From the NCBI GenBank assembly GCA_040880365.1, contig JBBDIO010000050.1:1-7850 (forward strand): 7,850 nt of DNA. Reading direction: 5' to 3'. Each line of letters opens with the position of its first letter. Positions within the stretch are counted from its first letter, which is position 1. Made by a program: the position numbers and the translations under genes. The notes below the pieces were generated by a model. The model searched no databases, was not told the DNA's origin, and saw only the letters and a list, made by a program, of their open reading frames with translations. This DNA is from JBBDIO01 sp040880365 (GTDB lineage: Bacteria; Chloroflexota; Anaerolineae; Caldilineales; Caldilineaceae). Shown here piece after piece: positions 1 through 5,715 of the stretch.

Positions 1-62
1 GCGCATCATGTTGCGCCGACTGGCTCGTACCTGACCTTTTCAAACAGTTTCTAAGAACTGCT

Positions 63-1430
63 ATGTCACATTTCCGTTCCTCCCCGCCCCAATCGAATCT
101 GCGACCCCGCCGCCTGTCGCGCACGGCGCACATTGCCCTGCGCACAACGATGGGCGTTGTGTGGGCACTCTGTCTGGTCGTGCTGCTGGGCGGCCTGCCC
201 GGTGCGCCGATGGCGAACTCGCCGGGCCGCGTACATGCGCAAACCGAACCCGGCACCTATACCGTTGTGCCGGGCGATTCGCTTTCCGCACTTGCCGACC
301 GCTTTGGGGTCACGCTGGAAGAACTCCAGCGCGTCAATGGCATTGCCGACCCCAACCTGCTGGAAGTGGGCCAAATCCTTATCCTGCCCGGTGCCGGCGC
401 GCCGCCGCCCAGCCAGGCCAGCACGTTGCCCACTGTGCGCGCGGTGCCGGGCGATACCCTGGGGCGAATTGCCGGACGTCTGGATGTAGAGCTTGCGACC
501 CTGGCCGCGCTCAACGGGCTGGATGAGGCCGCGCGCCTCTTTCCCGGTCAGCCTATCTACTTGCCTGCCGACCGCGCCGCGCAAGTGGCCGAAAATACTA
601 TTCTGCGTTTTGGGGCCGTGTTACAGGCCAATGTGCCTGCCGCCCTGCGCCAGGGGCGTACCGGGCGCATCCGCGTCGATACCCGCCGCCCAATAGAACT
701 GCGCGCCACCTGGAACGGGTTGCCCATCAGCTTTACTCCCAATGGCACAAATCCGTTGCGCCAGACGGCCTTGATCCCCGCGCCTGCCCTGATTGCGCCT
801 GCTTCCTATCAATTGGTGGTCGCCTATACCGCCGCCAATGGCCGCGAGCTTAGCTATACATGGCCCATTGCGGTGGTCGATGGCGGCTATGACAGCCAGG
901 TGATCAATCTGCCACCCGACCGCGGCGCACTGCTGGAACCGGAGATTGTCGCAGACGAGACCGCCAAAGTAGTGGCAGTCTGGTCACATACCAGCCCCCA
1001 CCTGTTGTGGAATGCGCCCTTCCTGCGTCCCGTCGCTGCCGAATATCCCACCACCAGCCCCTTTGGCACGCGGCGCGCCTACAATGCCGGGCCGTTCAGC
1101 GACTATCACGCCGGGCAGGATTTTGGCGTGCCCACAGGCATCCCGGTTTTGGTGCCCGGCGACGCAATTGTCGCGATGGCAGCCCCGCTCACCGTGCGCG
1201 GCAATGCGGTCATTCTGGATCATGGGCGCGGTATCTATTCGGGCTATTGGCATCTCAACGAAATCAACGTGGAAGAGGGAATGTTGGTACAAGCCGGGGA
1301 TGTGCTGGGCACCGTGGGCAATACAGGACTCAGCACGGGCGCGCATCTGCACTGGGAATTGCGCATTCACGGCATTGCAGTCGATCCCATGCAGTTTCTG
1401 GAAGAAGGCTTTCTCCAGCCAGCCCCCTGA
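63..1430 (+). CDS. Exported LysM-LysM-M23 family metallopeptidase (peptidoglycan hydrolase)
   Basis: 455 aa. It probably cleaves peptidoglycan cross-bridges outside the membrane, with the LysM domains holding it to glycan. An N-terminal signal or anchor has a basic n-region rich in Arg (residues 5-27), a hydrophobic core at about 31-46, and a possible cleavage site after V-H-A near residue 59. Two LysM domains follow at about 66-109 (Y-T-V-V-P-G-D-S-L) and 125-168 (V-P-G-D-T-L). A proline/beta-rich linker domain of unknown type spans about 180-310. The M23 (lysostaphin-like) domain at about 325-447 keeps its residues: H349 and D353 (HxxxD), H397 (YWHL), and H428/H430 (HLH). The zinc and catalytic set is therefore complete. 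I kept the ATG at 63 although its ribosome site is weak (AAGAA), because the next ATG at 150 would drop the basic n-region. It is convergent with rplY. Family confidence is high; the exact substrate is unknown. Confidence 0.93.
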   Translation: MSHFRSSPPQSNLRPRRLSRTAHIALRTTMGVVWALCLVVLLGGLPGAPMANSPGRVHAQTEPGTYTVVPGDSLSALADRFGVTLEELQRVNGIADPNLLEVGQILILPGAGAPPPSQASTLPTVRAVPGDTLGRIAGRLDVELATLAALNGLDEAARLFPGQPIYLPADRAAQVAENTILRFGAVLQANVPAALRQGRTGRIRVDTRRPIELRATWNGLPISFTPNGTNPLRQTALIPAPALIAPASYQLVVAYTAANGRELSYTWPIAVVDGGYDSQVINLPPDRGALLEPEIVADETAKVVAVWSHTSPHLLWNAPFLRPVAAEYPTTSPFGTRRAYNAGPFSDYHAGQDFGVPTGIPVLVPGDAIVAMAAPLTVRGNAVILDHGRGIYSGYWHLNEINVEEGMLVQAGDVLGTVGNTGLSTGAHLHWELRIHGIAVDPMQFLEEGFLQPAP

Positions 1431-1460
1431 TACGCCACCGCATACGACTCGCGTATATCA

Positions 1461-1499
1461 GAAATCAAAAACGCCCGATCCCCATAGGGATCCGGCGTT
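1461..1499 (-). terminator. Rho-independent terminator of the rplY unit
   Basis: Read on the minus strand, a stem of AACGCC and GGATCCC-type halves (1470-1499) pairs as 6 bp, one G-G mismatch, then 6 bp around a TATG loop. The final stem T residues run into TTTTTGATTT. The T-run exists only on the minus-strand side, so this ends transcription from rplY, about 130 nt past its stop codon. On the plus strand the hairpin is followed by CGTATATC, so it is not a good terminator for the M23 gene. Confidence 0.8.
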
Positions 1500-1504
1500 C
1501 GTAT

Positions 1505-1536
1505 ATCAACACTCTGGCACATCAACAGTCTGGCAC
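1505..1536. repeat. 16-bp tandem repeat, two copies
   Basis: Positions 1505-1520 and 1521-1536 are the same 16-mer (starting ATCAACA and ending TCTGGCAC) with one mismatch. It lies between the terminator hairpin and the rplY stop codon, in the transcribed 3' untranslated region of rplY. It looks like a local slippage duplication; no function is evident. Confidence 0.7.
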
Positions 1537-1614
1537 AGTCGTCTGCTACAGAGTCAAGGCAGTCATGCCGCCTGTGCTTCTGCCATTCTTCTGTCCAGTG
1601 CGAGTCGTGCGACG

Positions 1615-1644
1615 TTAGTCTTCGTCCGATTAGTCTTCGTCCGA
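1615..1644 (-). repeat. 15-bp tandem duplication of the rplY 3' end including its stop codon
   Basis: On the minus strand the last five codons of rplY (TCG GAC GAA GAC TAA, S-D-E-D-stop, 1630-1644) are repeated exactly and in frame immediately after the stop (1615-1629). The gene therefore carries a second, silent copy of its terminal codons with a second in-frame TAA. This is a perfect tandem duplication. Confidence 0.85.
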
Positions 1645-2295
1645 ATCGTCGCTCCGGGCATCCGCATCGCCCTCTTCATCGCCTTCTTCACCCACCACTT
1701 CAGGCTCCACATCCTCATCGGCGATCTCTTCGTCCAGGTCTTCTTCGCGCGTGGCGACGACCGTGAACACCACTTCATCCGCCGGGTCTACATATTCGAC
1801 ACCGGGCAGTGCGGGCAAATCGGCGACCGTAATGGAATTTTCGGCGGAAAGCGCAGTGATATCCACTTCGATAGCAGCCGGAATATCCGCGGGCAAAGCC
1901 GAGATCAACACCGAATCCATCGACTGTAACATCATCAGACCAATCTCAAATTCCGGCTCTTCACCGATTGCCACAAGCTGAATCGAGACTTCCTGCTTCT
2001 CGGTCATGTCCACAGCATAGAGATCGGCGTGCATAAAGCGATGGTTTACAGGGTGGCGTTGAATCTCGCGCAACAGCACGTTGGTGGTCTCGCCGCCCTC
2101 GATTACAACCTCGAACAACTGCGAAGCGCCACCGTGCGCCAGCACGCGCTCCAGATTGCGCTGGGTCACCTGCAAATGCGCGGCTTCCATGGTCTTGCCA
2201 TAGACGACCACCGGGACCAGGCCCTTCTGACGCAGTTGGCGCACTTTGCGCCCAAAATGTGTGCGCGTTTGCGCGGGTAACTTCAACTCGGCCAT
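1630..2295 (-). CDS. rplY: 50S ribosomal protein L25 (general stress protein CTC type)
   Basis: 221 aa. L25 binds 5S rRNA in the large ribosomal subunit; the longer CTC form adds a second domain. The N-terminal 5S-binding domain is at about 1-93 (start M-A-E-L-K-L-P-A-Q-T-R, then G-R-K-V-R-Q-L-R-Q-K-G-L-V-P-V-V-V-Y-G, and R-H-P-V-N-H-R-F-M-H-A-D-L-Y at 80-93). The C-terminal beta domain is at about 99-182 (V-D-I-T-A-L and E-N-S-I-T-V-A-D-L). The tail at about 184-221 is very acidic: 23 Asp/Glu against two Arg. The ATG at 2295 has a good AGGAG site 6 nt upstream. It lies 95 bp downstream of the repeat-protein gene on the same strand and ends before a clear terminator, so the two are plausibly cotranscribed. 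No pth gene, a common neighbour of L25, is visible here. Confidence 0.95.
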   Translation of the reverse strand: MAELKLPAQTRTHFGRKVRQLRQKGLVPVVVYGKTMEAAHLQVTQRNLERVLAHGGASQLFEVVIEGGETTNVLLREIQRHPVNHRFMHADLYAVDMTEKQEVSIQLVAIGEEPEFEIGLMMLQSMDSVLISALPADIPAAIEVDITALSAENSITVADLPALPGVEYVDPADEVVFTVVATREEDLDEEIADEDVEPEVVGEEGDEEGDADARSDDSDED

Positions 2296-2301
2296 TTTTT
2301 G

Positions 2302-2306
2302 CTCCT
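2302..2306 (-). promoter_or_regulatory. Ribosome binding site of rplY
   Basis: AGGAG on the minus strand, followed by six nucleotides (CAAAAA) and the ATG. It is near-ideal in sequence and spacing and fixes the rplY start. Confidence 0.85.
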
Positions 2307-2390
2307 GAATCGACCTAACTATTCCACTATCAATTTTGGTAATACAGATTTTGTCGGGCTTACCTTCGGCATCAACCAGTTTTGCAACAG

Positions 2391-2861
2391 TTATTTTTTC
2401 AAAAACCGCCGCGCCACCGTGCGCAGAGCAAACCAGACAATTCCAAATCCAGCGCCAAATGCCGCCGCCGTTAACGGGGTGAGCATGGCCCGGATGTTGC
2501 CTTCATTTTTTCCCGATACCAGAAAAACGGTGCGCACCTGCTCGGCTTGCACCTGTTGCGCCATCACAAACGAGGCGTTGACATCCTTCAGATGCACATC
2601 GCGCCCATAGACCAACCCCAATGCGCTCTCGCTGATTTCCAGCGACCCGCCACGCACAGATCCTGCCGCCGAATCTTCCATATGCAAAGCACTGGCTTCG
2701 ACAGAACGCGCCGCCGAATCCTTCATGTGCACCTGCCCACCCTGCACGCGGTCTTTCGACGTGTTCGTCACTTCCACGGTTTTCCCGTGCAAGCCGGCAC
2801 TTGCTTCTGCGGCGACGTCGTCCAACGGATTTTCGGGTCGTTTACGCGCATCTTGCGACAT
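2391..2861 (-). CDS. Small protein of six 15-residue repeats with a C-terminal membrane anchor, function unknown
   Basis: 156 aa; I cannot assign a known function. Residues 1-28 are polar. Residues 29-118 are six consecutive 15-residue units starting at V29, V44, L59, L74, V89 and V104. Each has Val/Leu at position 1, a mostly hydrophobic residue at 3, Val/Leu at 11 and Gly/Ala/Ser at 13; D-S-A-A recurs in units 2 and 3. This regular spacing suggests a beta-solenoid, broadly like bactofilin-type scaffolds, although bactofilin homology is not shown. Residues about 127-146 form one hydrophobic, Gly/Ala-rich helix followed by a basic end (R147 to K156), as in a tail-anchored protein with its repeats in the cytoplasm. 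There is no signal peptide. I chose the ATG at 2861, which has GGAGG 7 nt upstream, over a TTG nine codons earlier at 2888. A strong promoter lies upstream at 3042-3070, and rplY follows. Confidence 0.85.
   Translation of the reverse strand: MSQDARKRPENPLDDVAAEASAGLHGKTVEVTNTSKDRVQGGQVHMKDSAARSVEASALHMEDSAAGSVRGGSLEISESALGLVYGRDVHLKDVNASFVMAQQVQAEQVRTVFLVSGKNEGNIRAMLTPLTAAAFGAGFGIVWFALRTVARRFLKK
2508..2777 (-). repeat. Coding region of six 15-residue (45-bp) protein repeats
   Basis: The six units occupy 270 bp exactly, with no insertion or deletion between them. Conservation is at the protein level (hydrophobic residues at unit positions 1, 3 and 11; small residue at 13) and the DNA copies have diverged. 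This points to old, selected repeats rather than a recent duplication. Confidence 0.75.
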
Positions 2862-2868
2862 GTCAGGG

Positions 2869-2873
2869 CCTCC
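2869..2873 (-). promoter_or_regulatory. Ribosome binding site deciding the start of the repeat protein
   Basis: GGAGG on the minus strand, 7 nt before the ATG at 2861. The upstream in-frame TTG at 2888 has no comparable site, so the shorter 156-aa form is preferred over 165 aa. Confidence 0.85.
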
Positions 2874-2970
2874 AGAAACTTCAGCCAAACACTTCAGCCG
2901 GAAATAGGGTCAAACGGACGCGCAAGTGCGGCACGCGTATACTCATTTCGGCAGGTTGTGATGGCCACAC

Positions 2971-3002
2971 GCACAGTGTAGGCACAGTGTAGGCACAGTG
3001 TA
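2971..3002. repeat. 11-bp tandem direct repeat, 2.9 copies
   Basis: GCACAGTGTAG occurs at 2971-2981 and 2982-2992, then GCACAGTGTA at 2993-3002, with no mismatches. The period is one helical turn, so repeated sites would face the same side of the DNA. It lies about 33-65 nt downstream of the predicted start of the leftward transcript, inside the leader. It could be a protein-binding array or a simple slippage tract; the sequence does not decide. Confidence 0.85.
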
Positions 3003-3041
3003 CTGGCACAAGACACGCTGCCGAAAAATTGCATAAAGAGT

Positions 3042-3070
3042 AGTATACGTGGGAAATCATAATGGGTCAA
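3042..3070 (-). promoter_or_regulatory. Sigma70-type promoter reading toward the repeat protein and rplY
   Basis: On the minus strand, TTGACC (-35, 3065-3070) and TATACT (-10, 3042-3047) are separated by exactly 17 nt, matching the consensus at 10 of 12 positions. The start of transcription would fall near 3035. That leaves an untranslated leader of about 170 nt before the ATG at 2861, containing the 11-bp repeats. Confidence 0.75.
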
Positions 3071-3139
3071 TTTTCTGCCCGTTTGCGACATCTTGTTGTG
3101 CAGAGCATTTTGCAGGTTCCCATGCAGCCCGGATGCGGC

Positions 3140-3239
3140 NNNNNNNNNNNNNNNNNNNNNNNNNNNNNNNNNNNNNNNNNNNNNNNNNNNNNNNNNNNNN
3201 NNNNNNNNNNNNNNNNNNNNNNNNNNNNNNNNNNNNNNN
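3140..3239. other. Assembly gap of exactly 100 N
   Basis: The run of N is exactly 100 long, the usual placeholder for a gap of unknown size. True length and content are unknown, and no reading frame may be carried across it. It lies 106 bp before the first plausible ligase start and may hide that gene's promoter or real start. Confidence 0.97.
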
Positions 3240-3345
3240 CGATGCGCGACCCGGCAGGTTGACAGCATACGCCGGTGGCGAGTACGATCCGCCGCACCAT
3301 GAACACACTCACCCACGCGCCCGGCGCGCGTCCCAGCTTGCCAAT

Positions 3346-5715
3346 GTGGTGCATCAATTGACCGCGCGCAAAGGTCTGTGGCCCCTGGGTCCGATGCTGC
3401 TCGTGCTGGCCGGCCTCTGGTTCGGCGCAGGGATGTGGCTTCCGGCGCAGTCGTTTCCAGGGCAGTGGCTTCCCATCACACCGCCGCGCCTCGCCGCCAC
3501 GCCAATCCATGCAGGTATCATACCCACCACCCCCAGCGCTATCTCGGATACACCCACCGTCCTCACTGCGGGGACGGTCGCGCCCATGCACAGCGCCGGG
3601 TTGGTCTATAGCCCAGGCTGGCAGGTGGACGCCCAGGGCGCCGACCCGCCCGAACCTGCCGACCCCTGGCAAACGCCCGCCGGTGTGGTGGAATTCACCT
3701 ATGCGGGGCGCGTGCTCGCCCTGGCCCTGGCCCAGGGTGACTATTGGGGCTATCTCTATGTGACTGTGGATGGCGAACCTGCCAACCGTCTGGCCCGGAT
3801 CCCCGACAACGTGGATAGCCGCGGACGACTGGCAGGCTATACCACGCTCTACGCGCCCGATCACACCATACCAGAAACCGGCGCGCCCGCCCCGGCGTGG
3901 CATGTGGTGCATATCGAAGACGCACACGCAGCGCGCGAAGTACGTGTGGAAGTCTGGCGCAGTTGGGGACAAGTTCCCCTGCGCGGCGTTGCCGTCGATG
4001 CGCTACCGCCGCCCGCCTGGCCCAGTTGGCCCGGCGTTCTGCTGGCGCTGTTGGGCATAGCCAGCCTGGCGCGCACGGGGATCCCGTTCCGCATAGCAGT
4101 ATGCCCGCGCGTGTTTGGCGAAGTGCGCCGCCGCGCCGCCCATACACGCGACTGGCTGCGCATCGGCCTGGGCCGCGCGGCCTACCGGCTCCAGAACGAC
4201 CTGCCCGCGAGCAGCCTTGCGCTCCTGGGCACAGGGACAGCAGGCGCGCTCTGCATTGCGCTGGCGGCCGGGCAGGGCATCTGGTGGCTCAGTTGGCTGG
4301 GACTGGCCCTATTGGGCTTGAGTGCGTTCCTGCGTCCCAGCTATTGGCTGGCGGCAGTCGCCTTTGCCCTCCCCTTCTACTATCAAACCGCGCTCCCCCT
4401 GCTGCCCCAGCGTGCGTTTGGCCTGCTCGACGTGGGTCTGGGCCTGGGTCTGGTGGTAGTCATGCTGCACAGACTATTGCTAAACCCGCCTACGGAATCT
4501 GCACGCACAACTCCACGCCACGCGCGCCCAAACGCCATCTTCCTCTGGAGCCTCATCGGCTGGGCATTGGTAGCAACCGTCGCCGCCCTCTATGCGCCCC
4601 AGGCCTGGTATGAATGGCGCACGGTCTTTCTGGCCGCGGGGCTGTTCTGGCTTTTACTGCGCGCCGGATTGCCCCAGCCTGCCCGCAACTTTGCCGATCT
4701 GTGGCTGGTGCTGGGGGGATGGTTGGCCGGCGGCACACTGATGGCGGGGCTGGCATTGCTGCAATATGGCAGCGCGCTGCTGTTCCCAGAGGGGACAACG
4801 CTGTGGGGAGCCGCCAGCCTGATCACTGCCGAGGGCGTGAGCCGGGTACGCGGTCTCTATGGGTCGCCCAATAATCTGGCGCTCTATCTCGACCGCACGC
4901 TGTTGGTCACACTGGGCCTGGCGCTCTATCTGCCCACGCACGCGGCAGGCCGTTGGCGCGCCGCGCTATGGCTCGCGACCGGCATCCAGCTGGCCGCGCT
5001 CATTCTCACATTTAGCAAAGGCGCATTGCTGCTGGCCGTGCCGGCGGGATTTGCCACGCTGTGGCTGGGGGGGCTGTTGATTTTGCCGCGCACCCGCCGT
5101 GCGCGCCGTCCGCTATGGGGATTGCTGGGGCTGGCCGCGGTCGCTCTGCTTGCGCTCGTGCCCTTTCTGGGCACAGAACGGTTCCGCAATCTCATCGATC
5201 TATCCCAGGGCACAGGCTTTTTGCGGCTGCAACTCTGGCGCAGCGCACTGGCAATGGGCTGGGATCACTGGCTGTTGGGCGTAGGTCCCGACAATTTCCT
5301 CTATGCGTTCCGCAGTCGCTATCTGCTGCCCGCGGCGTGGCAAGAGCCAAACCTGAACCACCCCCACAATCTGCTGCTCGATGGCTGGACGCGGCTGGGG
5401 CTGCCGGGGCTGATGCTCCTGTTGGCATGGCTGGGGTCGGGTGTGTGGGAACTGTGGCGTGGGTTAAAAACCAGATTGGACGCGGCGAAACCCACCGACA
5501 CAGCGCGGGTAGAACGGGTAGCCGTACAACTCGCGCTCCTGGCGGCGGCGACGGGCGGCATAGCCCACGGTCTCATCGATGTGAGCTATGCCCTGCCCGA
5601 TCTCATGCTGGTGTGGATACTACTCTTCTATGTGGGTAATGCCTTGCGTCAGCAAGGCTTGCAAGATGCCTCGCGCGGGCAAGGCCGGCAAAACGCCGCC
5701 CGCGGGCAAGGCTAG
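3346..5715 (+). CDS. O-antigen ligase/polymerase family (Wzy_C-like) membrane protein with extracytoplasmic N-terminal domain
   Basis: About 789 aa from GTG 3346. The family joins or polymerises lipid-linked glycan chains on the outer face of the membrane. A first membrane helix is at about 13-33. A non-membrane domain follows at about 34-224, rich in beta-type segments and aromatics (G-D-Y-W-G-Y-L-Y-V-T-V-D-G at 131-143). Then come a dozen or so hydrophobic segments from 229 to 766. Family marks are R-G-L-Y-G-S-P-N-N-L-A (503-512), L-T-F-S-K-G-A (554-560), and a large outer loop at about 608-680 ending G-V-G-P-D-N-F (645-651) and N-H-P-H-N-L-L-L-D-G (671-680, H672 and H674) before a G-L-P-G-L helix start. 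The start is uncertain: no good ribosome site is seen, GTG 3349 or ATG 3394 are alternatives, and the gene could begin in the gap. GTG 3346 keeps the basic T-A-R-K-G before helix 1. The acceptor is unknown. Confidence 0.85.
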   Translation: MVHQLTARKGLWPLGPMLLVLAGLWFGAGMWLPAQSFPGQWLPITPPRLAATPIHAGIIPTTPSAISDTPTVLTAGTVAPMHSAGLVYSPGWQVDAQGADPPEPADPWQTPAGVVEFTYAGRVLALALAQGDYWGYLYVTVDGEPANRLARIPDNVDSRGRLAGYTTLYAPDHTIPETGAPAPAWHVVHIEDAHAAREVRVEVWRSWGQVPLRGVAVDALPPPAWPSWPGVLLALLGIASLARTGIPFRIAVCPRVFGEVRRRAAHTRDWLRIGLGRAAYRLQNDLPASSLALLGTGTAGALCIALAAGQGIWWLSWLGLALLGLSAFLRPSYWLAAVAFALPFYYQTALPLLPQRAFGLLDVGLGLGLVVVMLHRLLLNPPTESARTTPRHARPNAIFLWSLIGWALVATVAALYAPQAWYEWRTVFLAAGLFWLLLRAGLPQPARNFADLWLVLGGWLAGGTLMAGLALLQYGSALLFPEGTTLWGAASLITAEGVSRVRGLYGSPNNLALYLDRTLLVTLGLALYLPTHAAGRWRAALWLATGIQLAALILTFSKGALLLAVPAGFATLWLGGLLILPRTRRARRPLWGLLGLAAVALLALVPFLGTERFRNLIDLSQGTGFLRLQLWRSALAMGWDHWLLGVGPDNFLYAFRSRYLLPAAWQEPNLNHPHNLLLDGWTRLGLPGLMLLLAWLGSGVWELWRGLKTRLDAAKPTDTARVERVAVQLALLAAATGGIAHGLIDVSYALPDLMLVWILLFYVGNALRQQGLQDASRGQGRQNAARGQG
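5656..5709 (+). repeat. Degenerate 27-bp tandem repeat at the ligase C-terminus
   Basis: Positions 5656-5682 and 5683-5709 match at 21 of 27 bases and encode G-L-Q-D-A-S-R-G-Q and G-R-Q-N-A-A-R-G-Q, just before the final Gly and stop. These hydrophilic, Arg-containing units form the cytoplasmic tail after the last membrane helix. Confidence 0.7.

Larger units (their letters stand above)
2862..3345. other. Divergent intergenic region between the repeat protein and the ligase
   Basis: About 480 bp without a supportable gene. From left to right it holds the ribosome site of the repeat protein, a leader of about 170 nt on the minus strand, three near-complete copies of an 11-bp repeat (2971-3002), a minus-strand promoter (3042-3070), 69 bp of unassigned sequence, the 100-N gap, and about 106 bp of unassigned sequence before the first plausible ligase start. 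No plus-strand promoter can be identified; it may lie in the gap. Confidence 0.7.

Noticed and set aside
75..125. A Tat (twin-arginine) signal in the M23 protein from the R-P-R-R-L-S-R stretch
   Set aside because: The motif lacks the usual S/T-R-R-x-F-L-K form and sits too far from the hydrophobic core; a Sec-type signal or anchor is more likely.
1428..1460. A possible plus-strand terminator for the M23 gene (TGATACGC against GCGTATATCA)
   Set aside because: The pairing is imperfect, the loop is about 15 nt, and no T-run follows on the plus strand.
1012..1929. A 305-codon plus-strand open frame overlapping the M23 3' end and the antisense of rplY
   Set aside because: It is composed of shifted-frame and antisense sequence of two well-supported genes, crosses the terminator, and its product is rich in Arg/Cys/Ser/His without any domain. 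It is a shadow of GC-rich coding DNA.
2894..3032. A possible 46-aa leader peptide on the minus strand starting at an ATG just after the predicted transcription start
   Set aside because: There is no ribosome site, the 11-bp repeat would be translated in changing frames, and the composition is not protein-like. I see no attenuation-type codon run or competing hairpins.
3067..3972. A 301-codon minus-strand open frame crossing the assembly gap
   Set aside because: It passes through 100 N whose real length is unknown and is otherwise antisense to the ligase gene; no domain is recognisable.
5641..5658. A 7-bp perfect hairpin GCCTTGC-GTCA-GCAAGGC near the end of the ligase gene
   Set aside because: It lies inside the coding sequence and has no T-run on either strand, so it cannot be called a terminator; it is mentioned only as possible help at the convergent junction.
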